From assembly GCA_031359995.1 (NCBI GenBank), contig JANMAT010000197.1:1-35626 (forward strand): a stretch of DNA of 35,626 nt. Reading direction: 5' to 3'. Of the stretch, positions 29,655 to 35,626 are shown piece by piece (position 1 is the stretch's first letter; the number at the start of each line of letters is the position of its first letter). Position numbers and translations under genes: made by a program. The notes under the pieces were generated by a model, which was not told where the DNA came from, ran no database searches, and was given only the letters and a program-made list of their open reading frames with translations. Source of the stretch: JANMAT01 sp031359995. GTDB lineage: Bacteria > Actinomycetota > Acidimicrobiia > Acidimicrobiales > Ilumatobacteraceae.

Positions 29655-32458
29655 GGACGGTCCTCCGGGGTGCTCGCAGCAGGGGTGGTGGGATCGGGCA
29701 GCTGGCGGCCCCGCTCGACGCCGGTGCGAAAGCGCAACAGCATCGAGCGCACGTCATCGGCCGAGCGGGCCGGCTGGGCGGCCTCGGTGGCGGGTGGGGT
29801 GATCTGCTGGTTCGGTCGTCGCGACGTGCCGGCGGTGCGCTGGGGCAGGCCGGCCGGCGTGGTGGGGTCGGGCGCACCGGCGGTGGCACCGACGCCGTGC
29901 GGGGCACCGGCGAGCCCGCCGAGCCCGCCGCCCATCGAGGCGAGCAGGCTGGCCAGCCCGTCGGCCGCGGTGCGGCGGTCCTGCATCACGCCGCTGTCCA
30001 TCTGCATGGCGGCGGCCGCTCCGGCCAGGCCGGGGGTGAGCGGCGCGGCGGGAACGGCACCGACCGGCGGCGCGATGGGCCCGACCGGCGCCGAGGGTGC
30101 GGCGGGTGCGGGCCCCCCCGCTAGGGCGGGCGCGCGAGGGGCCGGCGGCACGGGCACCGGGCCGGGGGCGCCCCAACCGGCGGGCGCCGGCGCCGGGGGT
30201 ACCGTCGGCACGGGCGCCGGAGGGGCGATCGGTGCCGCCGGTGCCGTGGGGATCGCCGGCGCGGAGAGCTCGTCGGTCCAGCCGTGGTCGGGGGCGAACA
30301 GCTCACGGGCCGGGGCGGGCGCGGCCGGCGGTGCGGTGGCGCCACGGGTCGGAAGGCCGGGGGCCATCGGCGCGGCGGGCGCCGGTGCCGCGGCGACCGG
30401 CAGCGACGGCGGGGCGGCGGTGAACGTCTCGGCCGGTGCGAACGCGGGCTCGCGGCCGGGCTCGACCGTGCGCAGGGCGCCCAGCAGGCGCTCCCGGGCC
30501 GACTGGGGCGAGTCGGCCAACGTGTCGTCGGGCTCGGCGGTGGCCTGGGGCGCGCCGGGCGTCTCGTCGCGTGACGTCGTCACCAGGGTGGGAGGCAGAG
30601 CGACCTGGGCGATCACGCCGCCACCGCTCGAGCGGCCCAGGCGCACGGCCACGCCGACCCGGCGGGCCAGGCGACCGATCACGAAGAAGCCGATGCGGTT
30701 GGTGAGGGCGATCTCGGTGAGGCCGTTGCTCGAAAGTCGGGCGTTCGTGGTGGCCAGGTCGCCGTCGGTCATGCCGATGCCCTGGTCGATGACCGAGATC
30801 AGGTAGCGCTGATCGGCCCGCTCGACCCGCACCCGTACCCGGGTCGTGGGCGGCGAGAAGTTGGTGGCGTTCTCCACCAGCTCGGCCACGAGGTGGGCGA
30901 GATCGGTTGCCGCGTGGCCGGCGAGGAACAGGTCCTCCTGGGCCAGCACGTCGACTCGCGTGTAGTCCTCGACCTCGGACACGGCGGCGCGGATCACGTC
31001 GACCAGCGGCAGCGACTGGCCCCACTTGCGGGGCGGTTCCTGCCCGGCCAGCACCAGCAGGTTCTCGGCGTTGCGCCGCATGCGGGTCGCCAGGTGGTCG
31101 AGCGCGAACAGGTCGTTGAGGGAGTCGGGGTCCTTCTCGTTGTTCTCGAGCTGGTCGATGAGCTCGAGCTGGCGGTCCACCAGCGTCTGGCTGCGGCGGC
31201 CGAGGTTCACGAACATCGAGGCGATGGAGCGGCGCAGCTGGGCCTGCTCGACCGCGGTGGCCACGGCCACCTCCTGCACGGCGTTGAACGCCTCGGCCAA
31301 CTGGCCGAGCTCGCCGCCGGCATCCACCCTGATCGGCACGACGGTCACGTCGACCGGGTGGTCGGAGGTCTGGATCTGCTCGACGAGGGCGGGCAGGCGG
31401 ACCGCGGCGATCTCGCTGGCGCCCTCGGTCAGCTGCCGCACCGGGCGGGTCAGCGACCGGGACACGAGGGCGGCGAGGGCGATGGCGAGAGCCAGCGCCA
31501 TGGCCAGGCCGGCACCGTAGGAGATCGCCTTCTGGCGGGCGGTGCTCAGGGCGGCGCGGGCCTCGGAGCGCAGGTGGGCACCAGCGGCGATCTCGACGCG
31601 CTTGAGGCCCTCGAGGCGGGCGGTCATGGCGTTGAAGTAGGCGACCGGGTCACCGCTGATGGCCGAGGTCTCCGTGGCCACCGCCCCGAGCACCAAGGTC
31701 TCCACGGCCTGGGTGGTGGTGGCGTCGGCTCCGGTCTTCACCTGGCCGTAGAGCGAGCGCTCGGCGTCGGCGGCGTCGGCCACGAAGCGGGCGATGTGAT
31801 CGTCGTAGGCCTCGACGAGCCGGTTCAGCTGCCCGTAGGTGGCGCGGTCGACGACACCGCGCGCCATGGCCAGCGCCAGCAGCGTGCGCTCCTGCGACAG
31901 GGCGTCCTTGGCCAGCGAGAGCTCGACGTAGGCCGAGGCCAGGCGGTGAAGCTCGGGGTTCTCGAGGGAGCGCTCACCGAGGAAGTTGCGCTGGAAGTCG
32001 AGCAGCTTGCCGACGGTGGTGCCGAAGGTCTTCTGCAGCTCGTCCGTGCCCATGCCGGCGCGGTCGGCCGCGGTGCGCGTGGTGGCCAGCTTGTTCACGT
32101 CGGCCTTGGCCGCCTGCAGGTCGGCGGCCAGCCCGGTGGGCAGGTCGTCGACGCGCTCCACCGCGGCCAGGAACGCCGTGGCCGAGCCGTCGGTGTTCGT
32201 GCGGGCCTTGGTCAGGGTCGCTTGCACGGCTGACTGCTTGGCCGCCAGGAACTGGGCCGACAGGCCCGCCTCGAGCTGGAGATCGTGCACGAGCGGGTTG
32301 ACGGTGGAGGCGAGCTGGGCGTAGCGGGTGACGGCATTGGCGGCGCGCACGTCCCCGAGGAGGGGCCGGATCACGATCACCGCCAGGACGGCGAGCGCGA
32401 TCGCCGGTGCGAGCAGCACCGCGACCAGCTTCGATCGGATCTTCAAACGACGCAGCAT
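29651..32458 (-). CDS. cvnA: CvnA-like sensor histidine kinase of the conservon with NIT domain
   Basis: This 935-residue membrane sensor has TM1 at about 10-31, an extracytoplasmic nitrate/nitrite-sensing-type helical domain (about 40-305), TM2 at about 312-334, HAMP (about 335-400), a helical segment with MFVNLGRRSQTLVDRQLELI, and an ATPase domain whose N box is LVAELVENATNFSPP (about 527-540), followed by VIDQGIGMTDGD. It lacks a clear phospho-accepting HExxP-type His, as in other CvnA proteins. Residues about 650-930 are Ala/Pro-rich, low in complexity and probably disordered. GGAGG is well placed before the ATG at 32458, and a perfect inverted repeat lies just upstream. The stop overlaps cvnB. 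Confidence 0.9.
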   Translation of the reverse strand: MLRRLKIRSKLVAVLLAPAIALAVLAVIVIRPLLGDVRAANAVTRYAQLASTVNPLVHDLQLEAGLSAQFLAAKQSAVQATLTKARTNTDGSATAFLAAVERVDDLPTGLAADLQAAKADVNKLATTRTAADRAGMGTDELQKTFGTTVGKLLDFQRNFLGERSLENPELHRLASAYVELSLAKDALSQERTLLALAMARGVVDRATYGQLNRLVEAYDDHIARFVADAADAERSLYGQVKTGADATTTQAVETLVLGAVATETSAISGDPVAYFNAMTARLEGLKRVEIAAGAHLRSEARAALSTARQKAISYGAGLAMALALAIALAALVSRSLTRPVRQLTEGASEIAAVRLPALVEQIQTSDHPVDVTVVPIRVDAGGELGQLAEAFNAVQEVAVATAVEQAQLRRSIASMFVNLGRRSQTLVDRQLELIDQLENNEKDPDSLNDLFALDHLATRMRRNAENLLVLAGQEPPRKWGQSLPLVDVIRAAVSEVEDYTRVDVLAQEDLFLAGHAATDLAHLVAELVENATNFSPPTTRVRVRVERADQRYLISVIDQGIGMTDGDLATTNARLSSNGLTEIALTNRIGFFVIGRLARRVGVAVRLGRSSGGGVIAQVALPPTLVTTSRDETPGAPQATAEPDDTLADSPQSARERLLGALRTVEPGREPAFAPAETFTAAPPSLPVAAAPAPAAPMAPGLPTRGATAPPAAPAPARELFAPDHGWTDELSAPAIPTAPAAPIAPPAPVPTVPPAPAPAGWGAPGPVPVPPAPRAPALAGGPAPAAPSAPVGPIAPPVGAVPAAPLTPGLAGAAAAMQMDSGVMQDRRTAADGLASLLASMGGGLGGLAGAPHGVGATAGAPDPTTPAGLPQRTAGTSRRPNQQITPPATEAAQPARSADDVRSMLLRFRTGVERGRQLPDPTTPAASTPEDRP

Positions 32459-32485
32459 GAATCCTCCACCCCATGGGCGGCATTC

Positions 32486-32512
32486 GCGGGTTCGTCGTCA
32501 GCTCGAACCCGC
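32486..32512. repeat. Perfect inverted repeat in the conservon leader
   Basis: GCGGGTTCG (32486-32494) and CGAACCCGC (32504-32512) are perfect 9-bp arms around a 9-base spacer, 27 bases upstream of the cvnA start. As DNA it resembles a dimeric regulator site; as RNA it would form a hairpin just upstream of the ribosome binding site. The sequence does not tell which. Confidence 0.6.
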
Positions 32513-32597
32513 ACCTACCGGAGTTCATCGGCGTCGTCTCGCCGCTCATGAGCGCTTGCAGCAGATCTGGAGAGATTTCCTCAGGAGTTCGTCAAGA

Positions 32598-34607
32598 TCA
32601 CCCGGTGGGGGTCACCGACACGAGGGTCAGCTCCTGCACCGCCCGGGTGAGCATGATGTAGGCGAGGCGGGCACCACGCGGGCCCGTCGCCACCAGCGCC
32701 TCGTGGTCCACCGCCACGACGCCGTCGAGCTCGAGGCCCTTGGCCGCCTCGGCCCCGAGGAGCGGGATCTCGTCGGCCCCGAGGTGGTCGAGGTGGTCGA
32801 CCGGCGTGAGGTCGCACGCGACGAGGGCGTCGGCCAGCGCGGCGAGCCTCGTGTCCGGGGCGATGATGCCCGAGAGCGGGTGTCGTGACCGCAGGTCGAC
32901 CAGCGCGGCCACGGCGGCGGCAGCCAGGTCGACCTCGTCGGCCCGCACGCGCCGGGGCGGGTCGCCGCCCAGCCGGGCCGAACGGCTGGCCGGCACGGTC
33001 ACCTTGGCGTGGGCCAGCAGCTCGTTGGCGACCTCGAGCACGGGGGCGGGCACTCGGTAGCCGATCGTGAGGTGCTCGACGGCGCGGTCGGTGGGACTGC
33101 CCAGCGCGGCCAGGGCCTCGTCCCACGAGCGCTGCCCGGCCGGCGCGGTCGACTGGGCCAGGTCGCCCAGGATCGTGGCCGAGCCGCTGGGGCAGCGCCG
33201 GCCGATGGCCCGGAACGCCATGGCCGACAGGTCCTGGGCCTCGTCGACCACCACGTGACCCCACGTGCGGGGCGGGCCGTCGAGCAGGCCGGCGGCCTCG
33301 TCCACCAGCACGGCGTCGGCCGCGCTCCACGCGTGACGGCGGCCGCGGCTCACCAGGGTGGCCTGCTCGTCGGCGGTGAGCAGACCGGCGGCGGCCTGGG
33401 CCAGCAGGGCCGGTTGGTGCAGCACCCGCTGGATCACGTCGATCGGGCGTTGCGTGGGCCAGGCGGCGTTGAGGGCCTTGCGGAGCGGTTCGGCCCGCGT
33501 CCACACGTCGTCCTTGCCGGTGAGCAGCTGCAGCTCGCGCTGGACGAGGTTGCGCAGGCCCTGGCGGCGCACGTGCACGGGGGCGGTGCCGGCCAGGGCC
33601 CGGGCGATCCACTCGGCCACGATGTCGGGTTCGAGGACCACGGTTCGGGTGCCGAGCGGGACGCGCACCGCCTCGGTGGGCGGCCGGATCCGGGCGTGCA
33701 CGGCGCCGGCGACCACGGTGGCCATGCGCAGGTCGCCCTTCAGGCGGGCGGCGTCTTCGGTGTCGGTGGCGGTGACATCGACCCGGGGCAAGGTCAGTTC
33801 GGCCAGGGTGCGCTGGTCGACGGACCGCTCGCCGAGCGACGGGAGCACGTTGGCCACGTAGGCCAGGAACACGCGGTTGGGGCCGACGACCAGGACGCCC
33901 TCGCGTTCCATGCGGGCCCGGTGCTCGAACAGCAGGTAGGCGGCCCGGTGCAGGCCCACGGCCGTCTTGCCCGTGCCCGGCCCGCCCTGCACCACGAGGG
34001 CCCGGCCCAGGGGTGAGCGGATCACGACGTCCTGCTCGCCCTGGATGGTGGCCACGATCTCGCGCATGGCGCCGGTGCGGGCGGCACCGATCTCGGCCAG
34101 CACGGGGTCGGGGATGCCGCTGGCCACGTCACCGGTGTCGCCCTCGGCCAGCGAGGCATCGTCGAGGTGCTCGTCGTTGTAGGCCTGCACCTCGCCGTCG
34201 CGCAGGGTGAACCGGCGGCGCAGGGCGAGGCCGAGGTTGTCGCGCACCGTGGCCCGGTAGAAGGGGGCGGCGATGTGGGCCCGCCAGTCCACGATCACCG
34301 GGTCGCGATGCTCGTCCTCGAGGTGGCGGCGACCGATGTGGAACGTGCCCTCGACACCGTCGATGCGCCCGAAGAACTCGGCGCAGGCCGGGTCGGCCAG
34401 GTCGGCGAGCGCCCGCAGGGCGGTGGCCTCCACGTACTCCTGGGTGATCTCGTCGGCCGCGTTCGGCGTGGCCAGCACCCGGTGGTACTCGGCGATGGTG
34501 GCGTCACGCCGGCGGCGGGCGAGGGCGAGGTGGGCCCGCTCGGCGTCCAGGTCGGGGAACAGGTCGCCGCGGTGGCCGCCGTGATCGGGGTCGGTGGTGG
34601 CGCTCAT
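32598..34607 (-). CDS. helD: HelD-like RNA polymerase-associated superfamily 1 helicase
   Basis: This 669-residue ATPase belongs to the UvrD-like superfamily 1 helicases. The N terminus is charged and helical, followed by the actinobacterial HelD block VDWRAHIAAPFYRATVRDN and LGLALRRRFTLRDG (about 107-138). Motif I is QGGPGTGKTAVGL (207-219), motif II VVVDEAQDLS, and the C-terminal motif YIMLTRAVQELTLV. HelD proteins free stalled RNA polymerase from DNA and can help against rifampicin in some actinobacteria. At 669 residues it is a little shorter than the mycobacterial protein. The ATG at 34607 overlaps the stop of the upstream GNAT gene by ATGA. Confidence 0.85.
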   Translation of the reverse strand: MSATTDPDHGGHRGDLFPDLDAERAHLALARRRRDATIAEYHRVLATPNAADEITQEYVEATALRALADLADPACAEFFGRIDGVEGTFHIGRRHLEDEHRDPVIVDWRAHIAAPFYRATVRDNLGLALRRRFTLRDGEVQAYNDEHLDDASLAEGDTGDVASGIPDPVLAEIGAARTGAMREIVATIQGEQDVVIRSPLGRALVVQGGPGTGKTAVGLHRAAYLLFEHRARMEREGVLVVGPNRVFLAYVANVLPSLGERSVDQRTLAELTLPRVDVTATDTEDAARLKGDLRMATVVAGAVHARIRPPTEAVRVPLGTRTVVLEPDIVAEWIARALAGTAPVHVRRQGLRNLVQRELQLLTGKDDVWTRAEPLRKALNAAWPTQRPIDVIQRVLHQPALLAQAAAGLLTADEQATLVSRGRRHAWSAADAVLVDEAAGLLDGPPRTWGHVVVDEAQDLSAMAFRAIGRRCPSGSATILGDLAQSTAPAGQRSWDEALAALGSPTDRAVEHLTIGYRVPAPVLEVANELLAHAKVTVPASRSARLGGDPPRRVRADEVDLAAAAVAALVDLRSRHPLSGIIAPDTRLAALADALVACDLTPVDHLDHLGADEIPLLGAEAAKGLELDGVVAVDHEALVATGPRGARLAYIMLTRAVQELTLVSVTPTG

Positions 34608-35155
34608 GGCCGACCGGGCCCGGTGGGCCCGCCGCGTTCGCGCTCGTGGAGGACGCACTCCATCAGCGCGACGTCGAGCCACTTGCCGAACTTGCGCCCC
34701 ACCTGGCGCTCGACCCCGACCAGCTGGAAGCCGCAGCGCTCGTGGAGGCGACGAGACGCCGTGCCGCCCGCCTCGATCCGGGCGAACACGGCGTGGAAGC
34801 CGGAGTCGAGGGCGATGTCGAGCAGGTGGTTGAGCAGGAACCGACCCACGCCTCGGCTGTGCTGGTCCCGCCGGATGTAGATCGAGTCCTCGACCGAGGT
34901 CCGGTAGGCCGCCCGTTCCTTGTAGGGGGACAACGCAGCGAACCCGATCACCTCCCCCGGTCCGGGGTGCTCGGGGTCGTCGGCGGCCACGGCAGCGATG
35001 GCGCTGAACGCACCGGACCGGGCCGCCAACCAGGCCCGCTGGTCCTGGCGCGAGCGTGGGACCAGGTCGAACGTGGCGGTCGTGTGTTCGACCTCATGGT
35101 TGTAGATGGCGCGGATGGCGTCGGCATCGTCGAGGGTGGCGGGCCGGGCGTGCAC
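34604..35155 (-). CDS. GNAT-family N-acetyltransferase (phosphinothricin/Pat-like)
   Basis: This 183-residue acetyltransferase begins HARPATLDDADAIRAIYNHE and has TATFDLVPRSRQDQRAWL, a pattern shared with the phosphinothricin-type acetyltransferases; SPYKERAAYRTSVEDSIYI precedes the acetyl-CoA loop RRDQHSRGVGRFLLNHLL, and GFHAVFARIEAGGTASRRLH is motif B. The substrate may be a glufosinate- or methionine sulfoximine-like amine, but homologues vary. It starts at GTG 35155 with TAGCGT nine bases upstream and no ribosome binding site. It is the first gene of a two-gene unit with the helicase. Confidence 0.85.
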   Translation of the reverse strand: MHARPATLDDADAIRAIYNHEVEHTTATFDLVPRSRQDQRAWLAARSGAFSAIAAVAADDPEHPGPGEVIGFAALSPYKERAAYRTSVEDSIYIRRDQHSRGVGRFLLNHLLDIALDSGFHAVFARIEAGGTASRRLHERCGFQLVGVERQVGRKFGKWLDVALMECVLHERERGGPTGPGRP

Positions 35156-35164
35156 AGTGGTGCG

Positions 35165-35170
35165 ACGCTA
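35165..35170 (-). promoter_or_regulatory. -10-like element before the GNAT-helicase unit
   Basis: TAGCGT on the minus strand stands nine bases before the GTG at 35155, giving a leader of at most a few bases. Confidence 0.35.
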
Positions 35171-35229
35171 CCGGCGGCCTCCGGTCGCGCCGCACGGATT
35201 TCGTCTGGCCGCAGGCTCCGCGCGGTCGC

Positions 35230-35235
35230 TATGCT
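35230..35235 (+). promoter_or_regulatory. -10 element upstream of tRNA-Thr, tRNA-Met and tuf
   Basis: TATGCT lies 30 bases before tRNA-Thr. No clear -35 is seen at 17 bases. It would drive the two tRNAs and possibly tuf as one transcript. Confidence 0.4.
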
Positions 35236-35265
35236 GGAGGGTCGGTTCGCGGCCCTGCCGCGCCC

Positions 35266-35338
35266 GCCCTCTTAGCTCAGTCGGTAGAGCACAGCCATGG
35301 TAAGGCTGGTGTCGTGGGTTCGATTCCCACAGAGGGCT
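35266..35338 (+). tRNA. tRNA-Thr (anticodon GGU)
   Basis: The acceptor stem GCCCTCT pairs fully with AGAGGGC, followed by discriminator T. The anticodon stem CAGCC/GGCTG encloses the loop ATGGTAA with anticodon GGT. The T arm is GTGGG-TTCGATT-CCCAC. CCA is not encoded. Confidence 0.96.
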
Positions 35339-35366
35339 CGAGCACCGGTTCAGGCCGGCTCGCCCT

Positions 35367-35443
35367 GGCGGCGTAGCTCAGATGGTTAGAGCACACGGCT
35401 CATAATCGTGTGGTCGTCGGTTCGAATCCGACCGCCGCTACCA
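35367..35443 (+). tRNA. tRNA-Met, elongator type (anticodon CAU)
   Basis: The acceptor stem GGCGGCG pairs with CGCCGCT (G1-T72 wobble), then discriminator A and an encoded CCA. The anticodon stem CACGG/TCGTG encloses CTCATAA. The stem lacks the three G-C pairs of initiator tRNA, so it is an elongator; a lysidine-modified tRNA-Ile2 has the same anticodon and cannot be fully excluded. The tuf start codon follows 45 bases later. Confidence 0.93.
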
Positions 35444-35488
35444 AGCCAACTTCCACATCCCACTGCAAGAGCACGAGGTCACCCCGCG

Positions 35489-35626
35489 ATGAGCAAGGCG
35501 AAGTTCGAGCGTACGAAGCCGCATGTGAATATCGGCACGATGGGTCATATTGACCATGGGAAGACGACGTTGACGGCGGCGATTTCGAAGACGCTGGCGG
35601 GGAAGGGTTTGGCGCAGTTTACTGCG
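35489..35626 (+). CDS. tuf: Elongation factor Tu, N-terminal part (cut by the window end)
   Basis: The first 46 codons are present. They begin MSKAKFERTKPHVNIG and contain the GTP-binding P-loop GHIDHGKTT (19-27), leaving no doubt about EF-Tu, which delivers aminoacyl-tRNA to the ribosome. GAGG at about 35475 precedes the ATG. Codon choice is unlike the neighbours: all six Ala codons are GCG, Thr is six ACG and one ACT, all three His are CAT, and only five codons of 46 end in C. In the other genes of the window C is the usual third base. The gene follows tRNA-Met and probably shares its transcript. Confidence 0.97.
   Translation, partial: MSKAKFERTKPHVNIGTMGHIDHGKTTLTAAISKTLAGKGLAQFTA

Noticed and set aside
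35367..35443. Initiator tRNA-fMet
   Set aside because: The anticodon stem lacks the three consecutive G-C pairs and the acceptor stem has a paired G1-T72 rather than the C1-A72 mismatch.
1..35626. CRISPR arrays, insertion sequences or attachment sites
   Set aside because: No direct-repeat array, transposase or integrase is visible. Two of the three tRNAs were examined for nearby direct repeats of their 3' ends and none was seen by eye.

Overview
The window is about 70 % GC-type DNA with strongly C- or G-ending codons, dense gene packing and many GTG starts. A conservon (sensor kinase, roadblock, DUF742, GTPase), a HelD-type RNA polymerase helicase and several leaderless-type promoters (TANNNT, six bases, then ATG or GTG) all point to an actinobacterium. 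Acidimicrobiia is my best guess, but this is inference from style and gene content, since no rRNA is present. No stretch over 300 bases lacks a gene. I see no insertion sequence, phage gene or CRISPR array.

Layout. 1-1766: tail of an unknown Gly/Pro-rich protein, a choline/aminoglycoside-type phosphotransferase (-) and a divergent GNAT acetyltransferase (+). 1779-13351: a compact respiratory complex I operon, nuoA-B-C-D-H-I-J-K-L-M-N, with no nuoE, nuoF or nuoG. It is followed in translational coupling by midA, the bacterial homologue of the complex I assembly methyltransferase NDUFAF7. The encoded enzyme would have the quinone and proton-pumping arms but no local NADH module. 13433-15405: dienelactone hydrolase and an M20 amidohydrolase. 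15543-17770: a chemoreceptor and a GAF protein. 17767-18567 (-): aquaporin. 18707-20382: an OmpR-type response regulator and its histidine kinase, followed by a DUF4153/DUF4173 membrane-protein gene that looks broken by an internal, frame-shifting deletion (20466-21694).

21805-23751: acetyl-CoA synthetase. 23807-25450: a lipoprotein that appears to combine a two-domain copper monooxygenase fold (PHM/DBH-like, with all expected copper ligands) and a C-terminal blue-copper domain; I consider it the most unusual protein here. 25522-26772: a membrane acyltransferase. 26777-27265 (-): YajQ. 27360-27441: tRNA-Tyr. 27514-32458 (-): a five-gene conservon, cvnA-B-C-D plus a DUF4388 gene. 32598-35155 (-): a GNAT gene coupled to a HelD-like helicase. 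35266-35443: tRNA-Thr and tRNA-Met. 35489 to the end: the first 46 codons of tuf (EF-Tu), whose codon choice differs sharply from every other gene in the window.

Functional links. The nuo operon and midA form one respiratory unit. The conservon and the two-component pair are separate signalling units. HelD, the tRNAs and tuf suggest the edge of the transcription/translation (str/rpo) neighbourhood.
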